A DNA stretch of 64,000 bases from Maylandia zebra (Eukaryota > Chordata > Actinopteri > Cichliformes > Cichlidae): assembly GCF_041146795.1 (NCBI RefSeq), contig NC_135182.1, forward strand, positions 2,504,501-2,568,500, read 5' to 3'. Below, piece after piece: positions 1 to 11,954 of the stretch (positions within the stretch are counted from its first letter, which is position 1; each line of letters opens with the position of its first letter). Under the pieces are notes generated by a model. It had not been told where the DNA came from and did no database searches. It saw only the letters and a program-made list of their open reading frames with translations. Both the position numbers and the translations under genes were made by a program.

Positions 1-1132
1 GTGCTTTTCTACTCTCCCAGAGCAAAGTGCTTTATACAACATGCCTCATTTACCCATTCACACAAGCACTTTTCCTATGCTTAAGTGCTTCTTATCCAAC
101 ATTCACACACATTTATACTCTGATGAATGCATCTCACCTTTTATGCAACTCACTGGTAAATGCTTCAGGCAAAGGTAGATTTGTGAAGCGTTTGTAGAAA
201 AAGAGGGAAGAGTTGGCTGAGTAGTACAGTATTCGAGTCTGCAGGCTTCAACAAACCTTTTAGCTTAGCACAATCATTACAGATCACAGTTATAGATCCA
301 GAGGGTAGATTTATAATCCTTAAGTTATCTATACTTTACAAATGGTTAAGTACTGTAAGCATATATGGCCCAAGTGTTGATGACTGATTTTTGCCCTTTT
401 AGTAAAACTCAATATAATTATTTTCTTAACAATAATTTTCTTTTAATAATAAAACATGTAATTAAAGGTCCAACTACAAATCGTCATTACTGTGAGTCAA
501 ACATTTGCAGCGTTGCAAAATAACACAGTGCTGCATCTGAATCTCCACTTTATCTGAAATGCCACAAATACGATGAAGAAATAAAGAAATTTTGTTGTTG
601 GAGAAATGAATGCAACATAGGGAATTCCTCACAATATATTTTTATTACAATATATTTGATCTATGAACTGATGACTTCACTAAGAAGAAGAAATTAGCAC
701 GTTTAATCACTCTTAAATCATGAAGACTTCAGTTGTCACATTAACCGTCTGAGCTCCAAACCCTAAACTTTTGATATCTGTTGCAGAAAAGCAAAGAACG
801 TTTGTGGAAAAATGTAAATACTCGATAAGTGTCAGTTAATAATTGTCAATAATTACTGTGTTTTTTTTTCTTTTCATTGGAGTAGAAGTAGAGCCCAAAA
901 GGTTACAAACAAAAATGTAACTTTTTTGTTATGGTAAGGTTTACCAGTGACGATGACCTTAGAGGGTTAAATAATCTATTCTCAATACATAATTTATAAT
1001 TTAACATGTATATATTATCACCACCAAATATATGCATGTATATACACATTTACATTATCTATGATATACATGTTATCAAATAACATGAACGATTATAACA
1101 TTTGATCCATGTCTGTGTCCCACAATCCTCAG
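1..1132. other. AT-rich intronic DNA upstream of the receptor TM2 exon
   Basis: No TM1 or ectodomain exon of the receptor could be found here, and no transposon was recognised. It is presumed to be the intron before the TM2 exon. Confidence 0.5.
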
Positions 1133-4100
1133 GAGGCTCCACTGCACACGCAACTTTATCCATGTCCAGCTCTTCCTCTCCTTCATCTTCCGAGCCGTAC
1201 TCATCTTTATTAGGGATGCAGTTCTGTTCTCAAATGAAGACAGTTTTCACTGTCACATCTATACGGTACTTTCTGTTTTTGTCTTAACAAAGAGAGAGAG
1301 AGAGGGCACATGCTATGTTGTGACTTGGTAACGTGAGACGTTTAACAAGACAAGACATTAACATTTAACATGTGGGGACAGACACATTCAGATAATGCTG
1401 TGCCACTTTTTTCTTCAAGTTCTTCAATTAATGCAAGTGGGTGATACTGAAAAATGAGTTTACTACTTCACAGCATCAACTGTTGATCCTGTGATCACTG
1501 CTGTGCCTCAGGAAGTAGAGCAAGTTATCCACCAATCATGGCTTTTCCCCAGTTTTTATCTACTGTGTTTGTGTCATAGATAAAAAGTGTTTAATGTAAA
1601 TAGATTATGGATTCAAGCTCTGCACCACTATAGTGACCATTTCTGAATGGTACATCGCTGAAAAGCATTTAATATGAAATTCTTGGATACAAAATGAAGA
1701 ACATGACACTTTTATTTCATTTTCATGCTGACTGAGCAAATATGACGCGTTGTATGGCAAAAACAAAAATACAAGTAGATGGAACAAGATCGTGGACTTT
1801 TATAAATCAGAGAATAATTTTGTTAAATGTTTGCGTGTTTTTCAATTTCAAGACCTTCAGTCTCAGATTTTTAGAATATTTTCTGCTGCACCATCTCTGA
1901 TCTGAATAAAATGTTTAAAGTTTGTTATAATGATTGTTTTTCATTTTAGAATCTTATAGTTTTTAAGATATACTTTTTAAAAGGTTTTCACACTTTCATG
2001 CTATTTTTTCTTTTCCTTTTTTTGCAAATTGAAATCTGAGGCTGAGTTTGAACATGAACATTTTGAAAACTACTAAAGATAAATGTGGGTTTTATGGAGT
2101 GATGAATCCCAAGAGATCAGGAAAGAGGCACAACAGTAAGAGTCATCTGTAAAAGATAGTGGACGCTGTGCCGTGGTTGGTTCATTTCAGACTGGGGTTG
2201 TTGGGGATCTTGTCAAAATTTAGGGAATTATGAACATAGTACTGTCAGATTTTGATCCACCATCTGTTTCCTTGTAGAAAGAGTCTGATTGGCAGCAAGT
2301 TCATATTTTAGCATGACAATGATCTCAAACACACTGCCAACACAAACACACAATGAAAAAATATCAGTCAGGGTTTAGCCTCCCCGGAGCGCAGACCTCA
2401 ACATTATTGAAGTGCGATCATGTTTAGAGAGAATGGAGCAAAAGGCAGAAACATGCAAAGAAGAGCTTTGAATCTCCTTCAAGCATGTCAGTGAAGGACA
2501 TTCAATGTCAGTGACCCCCCCAGTCATAAGTGAGTCATCGCAGATCAGATAGGCCGTTTCTCTCAGTCACACTCCCCCCAGATCACACTATCACTTCCCA
2601 TGTTGGTGACCCTGCAGACCCCCAGCAGAACAGCGGAGTCCGTGGATTAGAGTCCTTCACACAACAAAGCCACTCTAAGAAGCCTGGGTACAGTGAACCA
2701 TCATTTGGCACAGAGGAAAAAACAACATGAGGACCCACTCCCTGACTCTGAGGTGCAGGGAAGCTACCCACTTGTCCACCAGGGAAAACCCCAATATGCA
2801 TGCAGCGAATCCTGAGGAGCCCACCACCTTTCACATAGGGGATCTTCAGTGGAAATAAGTCCCATCCCTCTCCAGAAACCTTGTTCCACAGCCAGAATTA
2901 TGCGCTGAGATGAGCCCAGCTATATATAGTCGGTATCTCCCGACCTCACACACCAGCTCAGGCTCCTTCCCCACCAGAGAGGTGACGTTCCCTGTGCCAC
3001 AGGCCAGTTTTGGAAGCTGGGCATCAGAATGCCAGGACCTCTGCCTCTGACTGCCACCCAATCCAAAGAGTATCAAACCCCTATAGACTCCTGTGGTAGT
3101 GGACCCATAGGAGAATGGACACAGAGCCTGGTCAGGCCATACGGATTAAGGCTCAGTCACCAGACCCTCACTCTGGAGCCTCTACGCCGGGCCAAGCTCC
3201 AGGGTAGGGACCTGGTGACCCTGTCCCGGGCAGGGTACACAGTGCAATAAATCAAGCCTCCAGGATTGCTCTTTGTCTGGCCCTGTCACAGCCAAGGTTT
3301 TTGGAGGAAAATATTAAGATGAATCACACTAAGATTAGCTGCACTGATCAGTTTTTCGCTGAGCTTTTTCCTCACCTACAGTGTTTAGAGCTGAGCATCG
3401 CATATTTCTGGCATGTTTCCGAAGAACAGTTGCACACTCGCCCATCTGTGTCACAAGAAAAACCTCTGACAGCAATGATTAGTGTAAGAAGGAGGAGACG
3501 AATCCTCAGGAGATGATGCAACAGCTATAACATTAGATTACACCAGCACAAGTAGATAAGTGCTGGAGGAAGAATTCAGATGCAACATATAAATAGACCA
3601 CAAGTCCAAGTATTGCAGTGAAAATGTCAGCAAGCTGTACTTCTATAATCCACTGTATATAATATAATCACTATATGATTATATAATGCCAATTTAGAAT
3701 CACCAGTTAAAACTAGCATGTATGTCTTTATACAACTGATTCACGTCACCTGTGGGAGATCTAACTGATAATGTAATTTGGGGAGTTACTGTTACACTGT
3801 ATTATATTTTGGGTCCACGTACCACCTAGCATAATGTGTGTGGTGGATTAAAATGGGCAATATTCATCTTCTACCACAGGTCAGAACTCATAATACAACA
3901 GAACTCGTTTGTGGGTCATTTTTGGCGAGAGTCGAGTTTTTGGCAATATTTATCAGTTGTTACCAAATGTGTTAATGTTTAAAATACTGTAGAAACACTA
4001 ATGTATCAGTGAATAATGTTTCAGCTGTCATCTTTTCTTTTTAAAATCTAGTTTTAGTTTAGTTTTATGTGGCCATGATAACCCTCCAAAAGTTGATTCT

Positions 4101-6145
4101 GTTCATCTGGACGTAGCGTTTTCACAGGTTTTCACAGGAGGCTGACGACGTCACCTGGATGATGACGAAATGTTTCTCCCACTGAAAACATCCAGATGAA
4201 CAGAAACAACTTTTGGAGATTTACTCACCTGGATGATTGAGAATGCTTCAAGATGACCATGATAACGCTGAGTTACACTGTGTGCACTGTGCCAGACACC
4301 TGCTTATCTTCTCTCTGCCCTCTGCTGCCCCCTGAAGGTCAGTTGTAAATTTGCCACTGTGCTGTCTAACTACTGCATCATGGCCAACTACAGCTGGCTG
4401 CTGGCTGAGGGCTACTACCTGTACAAACTTGTCAGCGCCTCGCTGTTCTCTCAGAGGAAACACTTGTCGTGGTACATCATCCTTGGCTGGGGTATGACAG
4501 CTCAGTAGCAGTCACTGTTACTATTCTTTATTATTATTTTTCTTTGTTTCACTCTGTTTATTTGGATGTCAGTATTTTGCTGATCTATATAGTCCTCTTA
4601 TTGATAATAGCAGAAGGTAAACGCTAACGTTTCTCTCGTCTTCCAGGTTCTCCAGTGATTATCATGAGTGGCTGGAGTTTTGCTAAGTACCTCCATGAAG
4701 ATGAAGGGTAAGCTCAACACATATTAAACTGTATAGTACAAACAGTACACATGATCACATGTTTTTGGACATTAAAGGAATAAATGTAAAATGATTACAT
4801 GCTGGGAATAAATACCTCCCTTTCTTCTGATTCCTAGGATTTCTCTTCATTTCAAATATCAAACTGTTATTTAAAATACAGGAGTTTATGGCCATATTAA
4901 GTGCTGTCATTAGCAACTTTGATAAATAAAATATTTGGTAGCACTTTCTATTACAAGTCAGTAATAAAGAGGTAATAGTAGGGTAACAAGGAGAAACAAG
5001 ACTCTAATAATGTGGTAATTGTTACCACTCAGTTACCTTTGGTAGTTTCTGTGTAATAGGCAGGAAACAGAGCTGCAGAACACAAAGCTGGCTTTTTAAA
5101 TTTTTAATAACAAATTAATAACCAGGTAATAATCTTTTCAATTCAGTTTCACTTCAATTTTATTTGCACAGCACCAAATCACAACAACAGTCACCTCAAG
5201 GCGCTTTATATTGTAAGGTAGACCCTACAGTAATACATACATTTGTGGGTCAGCTGCCCGCTTGCAAAATGAAAAACTTTAGGTTTTGAAAGAAAAACAA
5301 TGTTAAAGCAAGCGTGATGTAACTGGTAGACCTTTGAGCAACAATGTCACAGATACAGACTGTCCTATTAGAAAAATGCACCGTCATAATTTGTGTATAA
5401 AGTAAAATCATTAATTCATCCTTTTAATTTTCTGCCCAATATAACATTTTGGAATATTTCATTTAGAAATAAACCACTACAAAGTTTACTGTGGGTGGAT
5501 AGCGCTATTCTGAGTACACCCTCACCAATTGTTGAAAACTGGAGTGCTCAATTTATGGGTAAATACATATATAAGTGCTAAAACAGGAATAATTTCCCTT
5601 CTTGTTACTATAACTGATTCTAAAGTACAATTTTACTAACCCAGAGGAACAACTGTAATCTTTATTTTTAGATTTTTTCCCCAAAATAGTATTTCAACTT
5701 TTTTCTCATAAGAGATTTTTGATTTTAATCTCCAAATTTTGAGTTAATTCTCAAAATGATCTTGTTTTTTTTTTTCTTAATGTGGCCCTCATACTCCATC
5801 GTACGTCTGAGACAGGATGCATCTGTATCAGCAACAGACTAAATTGGAAGATCAGAAGCTTTATACAAAAAGGGGACGAGTAGAAAAGCTGAGAACCTTC
5901 AGTGTTTGTAAAATTATGGACAATATCTATGACTAATTTATGGTCTGCATAGTGTACAGTGCTGGGAGAGCAACACTGGAGCTGCTGACATCAAGAGACT
6001 GAAAAAACGACTGTCCCTGAGTCTCATCTGTCAGATTATTGTTGTTGTTGTTGTTGTTATTGTTATTATTATTATCACCATCATCATCATCATTATTATT
6101 ATTATTGTTATTTTTATTTTATTATTATTATTATTATTATTGTTG

Positions 6146-6189
<44 letters not shown>

Positions 6190-6211
6190 GTTGTTGTTGT
6201 TGTTGTTATTG

Positions 6212-6242
<31 letters not shown>

Positions 6243-9200
6243 CACCATTATTATTATTATTATTATTATTATATATCCCTTTAAAAGCAGGATACTCAAT
6301 GTTATTCTCCACAGTTAGGGATTGATTGGATTGGGTTTGGGAATGTTAAACTACCACATATAGGTTGGTGGGATCAACTGTAAATATTTTGTGTCTAGAT
6401 ATTTTTGGCCATATATTTAATTCAGTAGCTTGAAATCCTGACCAATTACTGTGACCAGTTACTGTCACTGACATCGTGTTTGTTTATGTTTCCTCTCTTA
6501 AGTTGCTGGGAGATGAGAAGGAGTGAATGGATCTGGTGGATTCTCAGACTTCCTGTTCTACTCTTCATTATAGTCAGTTCTTCCTTATGTTGATCTTTCT
6601 GTAAAAAAATGATTGCATGCTCTGAAAGCTTCCTTGTGATTGCTCTGGACACTAGCAGGTTGCTAAGGAAACCAGAAGTTCATGCAAACTTCTGGTGACC
6701 ATAATACAAGGACCTACAATCTACTGACCAAATGGTATTGGAAGTGCAAAGAGTGCAACACAAACCAGAAATGGAGAACATTCGCCTTCACAGTACAAGT
6801 TGTATCTGTGAAATGTGTTGGTCACAAACTTCAGGTGCAATTTGTACTTTGAAGACGAGATTTCACGGTTTCTGGTTTGGATCACACTTTTTCAAGTTTC
6901 ACTATAATTCCATGAAAATGGAATGGCCAGACAAGTCAGGTTCTTCCTTGTATAAGGAGAATGTTGGTGTTCTCCGGCAATCACTTGACAGCCATTCACA
7001 GAAAGTTGTGGTGGATCTTTAGTATTAAAATTTCTGTATGGCTGTAAATACTTAATCTTTTATGATAAGCATAGACACAGTTTCACTTTAAGACATTATT
7101 AAAACTGTGGGTTATGATATAATTAACTATTGGGCCAGTGATTTAATGGTTCCAGAAATGAGCGCAACAGGAAACAGTCACATCAAAAACAACAAAGCAG
7201 AGATCCAATAAAGAGTGTTTACACTGTAGCAAGGCAGCAGTTTCTAATAATTGTGTGAAAGCATCATTCATCCCAGGGAGCAGCGCCTGAAGCTGAAGCT
7301 CTGCCTGCTTTGTTTTCCAGGTGAACTTGTTGTTCTTCCTGTGTATCCTAAAAATACTGGTGGCCAAGCTAAGGACACAAGACATGCCCGGCAATGAATT
7401 CAATCACTACAGGTGAGTGACTTACTTCAGTTTTCTATTCCACAGAACTGTGAAATGGCCCCAGTCAAAGCTAACCAGCTATTATGTGAAAGAGACTCTG
7501 AAGCGCCTTGAGGCAATTGTTGTTGTGATTTGGCACTACATGAATAAAATAAAACCGAATTGAATTAAAGAAGCTGGGTGGTGCAAAACGTTGTTTCAAT
7601 GAAACCTTTTACTCCAACGTTTGTTTGCTGAAGGCAAGAAATGAGATAGAGGACATACAAACTGTATGTGTGGGGTGGCTGTAGTTCAGGTGGTAGAGCA
7701 GGTCAGCCACGGTCAGTGGTTCGATCCCAGTCTGCTCCAGTCTGCATGTCAAGTATCCTTGGGCAAGATACCAACCCCATGTTGCTCTCCCATGCATCCA
7801 TCAGAGTGTGAATGGTGTATGAATGTTAGATAGAGCACTTAAGAGCTTAGAAGAATGTGTGATTGGATGAATGAATTAGTTGTATAAAGCGCTTTGAGTG
7901 CTCAGACATTCTTCACTGACGTGTTGAAGGCAGAGAAGTTGCGGTGATGCATTTTATGAGTGTATAAAGATTAATCTGGCTTTTATGTGGAAGAAGTAAT
8001 TGGTTTCAGCTCACCTAGCAGAAAATAAGAAAAGCCTCTTTTATTCAAAAAAATGCTCATAGTTCAGTAACATTGATTAAACAGGTCCAGTGTTCGTATC
8101 ACTACTCAAATAAAAGTATGAAATATTACTCATATGTTTTAAATTTGCATTTAAACACCCATGTGATTTACTGATGTAGAAAGTAATTTGTGAATCATTA
8201 CATTACCTTTACTTTGTAATAGTACCTGGGCACTTGCAGTTAACAGTGTAACACTAAACTTTTCAAATGCTCACAAATCTTTTTCTTTTTAGTACCTTCG
8301 ATCTTAGTAATACCATAAAGCTTCCACCTAAGTCAGAACGCTCGGAAAACGTTATGGTGACAAGAGGAAATGTAATTACACCTAAGCCTGCTCTAGGTTG
8401 GAAAGTAGCAAATGGACTGACACTTGGAGAGAAAAGTTTGCTACAGGCATCATTCACCCATCCACACACATATTTGTACTATACTTTATTCTGTGGCTTT
8501 AAGTGTTTATTAACTATCTATGCAACTCCAGATGAACACAAAAGCAGCAGCAGCACTTTTTTTCATTAGTAACTATAATGTGATTCCTGAATTTAGTATT
8601 TGTTATAAATTTTTACATTGTAGACAAATGCAATATGATTACAGTAATGCATTACTTTGAGGGTTTATACACCACAGTAAGCTCACCATAAAAGGTGAGC
8701 TACTTCCCCACTTAGCTCTAGCTGCATGTGTATAAGATAATCATTCAGGTCCTACTTGACTATGTCGGGTTTAACCACTGTAGCAATGGAAGAAGTGTTT
8801 GAAAGACATGAGTTAGCCACTGGATTCCTTCATACTCCTGTCACAGTAATAACATTTGTGCTTTGTTGTTTTTTTTAAAGTGGGACTAAGTGAAATAGTT
8901 GAATCTGAGCAATATGAACATGAACTTTATCCATTGGATACATCTGGGACATTATTATGTCCCGGATGATCAGATCATGTTGTTGGTGTTGGGGTGGAGG
9001 TGGAGGTGAGACTGCTTCATAACATAGTCAGATCAAGCTGCTGAGGTGAATTTGTGCAGCTGAGCAGTTACGCCCTGTGTTGCAGTTTGCAGCTAGATGT
9101 GTTATTTTATTTAAAATCGAATGCCCTGACTCACAGAACCTGGAGAAGAAAACACATGTACGTTCATCCTTAACATTCGGGATGAATCGGTGTTGTGGAG

Positions 9201-10612
9201 TTTCTGTGTCACTCAACCTTTTGATCAAAATTTTAAAAAATGTTAGCTTATATTCTAAAAATGGGCAAAAGGGCCGACATCTGCTTCAGTTTTGATTTGA
9301 GGTCCATTTGTGTTTAAGTTTGCTCTTTTTGATCACAGGTTTTTATTTTTTCCCAGAGGTCTGTGTATTATTATTTGTCTGATATTTTCAAAGAGGTTTG
9401 TAGACTTTCTCACTTTAATTCTAATGGTTCATACACTGTTATTCTTCAAACAACAGGAAACTTGCCAAGTCATCCTTCCTCCTGGTGTCGCTCTTTGGCT
9501 TACACTACATTCTCTTTGCTTTCCTTCCACACAAAGTCCGCGGCAGGACCTATGAAATCTGGAACTTTATTGAGCTGGCTTTTGCTTCTACTCAGGTACA
9601 GTAAAGCCAACTGTAAGCTGTTGTCTAATCACCACCTTTAATTTTCTCCTAACACAGAAGTCTATTTGTACACGGCAGGAACATTGGTGTGTATTTGAAC
9701 AGTGCATTTGTTCCTGCAGTAAAGAAAGTGTTCTTTAAAGAATCATTTGCTGCATTCAGCAGCTTCATTGTATGAGAGACTAGAACAGGAAGCTTCTAAA
9801 AATATCCACATGCACTAACAGCAGCCTGTCAGTTATGTTTCTGTACGTGTTGTTTCAGGGATTTGTCGTAGCGCTTCTGTACTGTTTCCTGAACGGGGAG
9901 GTAAGGTTTATTTTTCCCTTTATACCCATGAAACATTATGTTGTCATTTCTAGATGTAAGCTTACTGTTCACATGCAAAATTACAGAAAATAAACTTGTC
10001 AAAGTCTAATTAGCAGTGTGGTGGTTGTACCATCCATCCTAGAAACAACCTGGAAATAGTCCGACTTTAAAAATGACTGAACACATTAGGTAAACAGCTG
10101 GCACAGAAACAAACATTGCATTTATATTTAATTGCAAAAGATTCCTAGAAGAAATCACTTTGATTTATTCGGTACAGACCAAATAAACAGTCGTCCAAGT
10201 TTTTCTTAAAGAGCTTACACAAAGGCAGGGCAGGCCCAGATCTGTACAATAACAATATATGAGATCTTCACTATTTGTAACAAGTGTCACTTTGCCTGGA
10301 ACCACTGCATGTGTGGACTGCAGGCTTCATAACATTTTTCTAAAAGCCTGCTTTTAGAAAAATATGAAATAAAAACTAAAATTGCCCAAACTGGCCATTT
10401 AATAAAGAATCACAAGGTTAAGGTTCTTTGATAGTCCTGGTCCCAGTGTTAATTTTTCTCAGGCTCATACAACATCTTTCCCCATGTACACCCAGGAATT
10501 TTTACAGTTTCAATTCAACTTACTGTTGAACCTCCTGGAGTTTTGGCACTTTTACACCAATCAGTACACAAGACATTGCTGACGTGATTAGTTCTTGAAA
10601 AATCAAATGGAA

Positions 10613-10644
<32 letters not shown>

Positions 10645-11718
10645 CTAGGGCTGTGTGATATGACCAAAATCTCATATCCCGATATAAGGCATTTATCGTC
10701 CCGACAATAATATATAACAACAAAAGTTTTACATTTTCTGTAAATTCTGTGAGTCTCGGGCAACTCGACTTGCGTGACGTGTTTTCAGCTCAGCGTGTGT
10801 ATCTGGACTCGAGTGTTACATAAGTTGTAACGGCCTCAATTCTCTTTGTGAGTATTTATTCCACGCGTGCTGCGGGGAAAAGCCTGTTCTAAGCTTCTAA
10901 ATTTGTTTGTTTTTAGCACCTGACGGCTCTTTTTAGCTTCTCTTTTGTAAACACTCTGCATTCTATGTCATGTGATTCCGTTTATTTTGAAAAATCTAAA
11001 CAGGATCTTCAGCTTTATTGTGAAAGGTTTATGTGGAAATAAACAGTGGACGACAGAGCCACGCGATGGTTTTACCGTCGTTGTTGCTAACGACAACGCA
11101 TAAAAACAGTCGTTTGTCCGTCCGTAGTGTGGTTATATTAAATATAAGAAAAAGAGAGAACGTCTTGAAACTCCACAGTGACCATCAAAACGATAAAATA
11201 AATATTACCTTAAACAGTTTACTTTGCAAAACAAACAATAGCGTAATTTGAAACATAGACGTTTTCATATCATCATCCGATATATGTGGTTATATCGAAC
11301 AGCCCTAATAAAAACAATAATAATAATAAACCCATATAGTAATTAATATGTAATATCTGGGAAAGTAACACTTGGCTTTTAATTTTATGGCCAAGAAGTG
11401 AGGAATTGGTGCAATTTAAAAGTTTAAATCCACAGAAAATATTTCTTCTTTATCACCATTGTGACTGTGTTTAATCTTAAAATATAACTGCGAGCCAACT
11501 TTTCCCCAGTGTAGCAATAATTAATAGCAATAATTGTTCTCCAGGTGCAGAACGAGATCCAGAGGAGGTGGCGGAGGTGGAAGATGAAGCACCGCGTGCA
11601 GTTGGAGCACAGGAGGAAGTGCGGCAGCATGAGCCAGAGCGGGGGCTCTGAGCGGGGCCCCACCAACATCACTCTTCTATTTAAATCAGCCTCCACACCC
11701 GAGTCTGGTCTGGTGTAG
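1133..11718 (+). CDS. sctr: Secretin-receptor-like class B1 GPCR, 3' eight coding exons (TM2 to C-terminus)
   Basis: Seen: coding exons 1133-1265, 4338-4491, 4647-4707, 6503-6572, 7321-7412, 9457-9595, 9859-9900 and 11545-11718 (TAG 11716-11718). All have AG/GT borders and join in one frame to 287 residues plus a partial first codon. Exon 1 gives ICL1/TM2 ([10 protein letters not shown]). Exon 2 gives TM3 and ICL2 ([14 protein letters not shown]) and ends in GW-G. Exon 3 gives TM4 ([10 protein letters not shown]). Exon 4 gives the ECL2 CW. Exon 5 gives TM5/ICL3 ([11 protein letters not shown]). Exon 6 gives TM6-ECL3-TM7. Exon 7 gives LLYCFLNGE. Exon 8 is the basic tail. Known: B1 receptors bind peptide hormones at the plasma membrane and couple mainly to Gs. 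Inferred: [21 protein letters not shown] and linkage to dbi point to the secretin receptor; GHRHR2 is the alternative. Ectodomain and TM1 exons are not in the window. TM6 has Ser where the PxxG proline is expected. No frameshift or stop breaks these exons. Confidence 0.88.
2090..2510 (+). mobile_element. Degraded Tc1-like transposase relic
   Basis: Several DNA stretches resemble the 3' half of a Tc1 transposase gene: AGCATGACAATGATCTCAAA (HDND-type block), ACCTCAACATTATTGAAG (PDLNIIE-type block) and AAAGAAGAGCTTTGAAT. Stops and frameshifts interrupt every frame and no terminal repeats are preserved. It lies in a receptor intron. Confidence 0.55.
2780..3290 (-). mobile_element. Rex3/RTE LINE relic, endonuclease N-terminus
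   Basis: On the minus strand the frame over 2846-3076 reads [19 protein letters not shown] followed by a [12 protein letters not shown] block. This matches the start of the Rex3 endonuclease domain (WNVTSLxGKEPELV) as remembered from teleost RTE elements. It is truncated and diverged and lies in a receptor intron. Confidence 0.6.
4081..4225. repeat. Fold-back MITE upstream of the TM3 exon
   Basis: The segment near 4086-4120 (CTCCAAAAGTTGATTCTGTT, then CATCTGGACG) reappears inverted near 4187-4222 (CATCCAGATGAACAG, then AACAACTTTTGGAG). The arms are imperfect and about 35 bp long, and surround a GACGACGTCACCTGGATGATGACGAAA-type core, which contains another short inverted pair. The type is common in teleost genomes. 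Confidence 0.6.
5139..5240 (-). repeat. L2/Maui-type LINE 3' tail
   Basis: Reverse complement carries the tail seen on the L2 at 57-58.9 kb: AAAGCGCCTTGAGGTGACTG, then TTGTTGTGATTTGG and an AATAAAATTGAA end. Only the 3' end is present. Confidence 0.65.
6027..6275. repeat. Large (TTG)n/(ATT)n trinucleotide tract
   Basis: About 250 bp of alternating TTG, ATT and TCA/CCA triplet blocks lies in the intron before the ECL2 exon. It opens long frames of poly-Leu, poly-Ile, poly-Asn or poly-Tyr on both strands, which are artefacts of the repeat. Confidence 0.9.
7490..7566 (+). repeat. L2/Maui-type LINE 3' tail
   Basis: GAAGCGCCTTGAGGCAATTG followed by TTGTTGTGATTTGG and an AATAAAATAAAACCGAATTG end. 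Only the 3' terminus of the element is present; it lies in a receptor intron. Confidence 0.65.
7666..7916 (+). repeat. tRNA-derived SINE
   Basis: The head carries an A-box-like TGGCTGTAGTTCAGGTGG and a B-box GGTTCGATCCC about 35 bp later. A SINE body (CTTGGGCAAGATACCAACCCC, GTGTGAATG) and the tail AAAGCGCTTTGAGTG follow. The tRNA-like part lacks a foldable anticodon arm, so this is a SINE and not a tRNA gene. Confidence 0.75.
10646..11307. mobile_element. hAT-like MITE in the receptor's last intron
   Basis: Termini TAGGGCTGT and ACAGCCCTA are inverted. The flanks ATAACAAC (10638-10645) and ATAAAAAC (11308-11315) match at 7 of 8 bases, as expected of an old hAT target duplication. The 662-bp interior has GATATA-rich subterminal DNA and no transposase frame. 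A truncated relative occurs near 38869-39006. Confidence 0.7.
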
Positions 11719-11954
11719 CATGATACGAGGTTCCTCAGCGAGAGAAATACAAGATGATGTCTTCTCCATTTTAGACACAAATGTGTGCAAAGAAGGCAGA
11801 GCAACAAAACTAAGTACACTTTTCCAAATGTATCTGAAATATATATACAATCCTCATACACTCACATGTTAAAATATCCAGGTAAATGCCTCTGAACGGG
11901 ATGTTTGCATCATGACACAACAAATGTCTATACACACACACACACATATATATA

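Noticed and set aside
1605..1787. Candidate TM1 or ectodomain exon of the receptor
   Set aside because: Neither this frame nor 1-1132 gives a plausible hydrophobic TM1 with splice sites; the exon must be outside the window.
6031..6325. Poly-Asn, poly-Leu, poly-Ile frames
   Set aside because: They are translation artefacts of the trinucleotide tract in an intron.
7666..7750. tRNA gene suggested by A- and B-box motifs
   Set aside because: The tRNA arms do not fold into a cloverleaf and SINE body sequence follows; it is a tRNA-derived SINE head.
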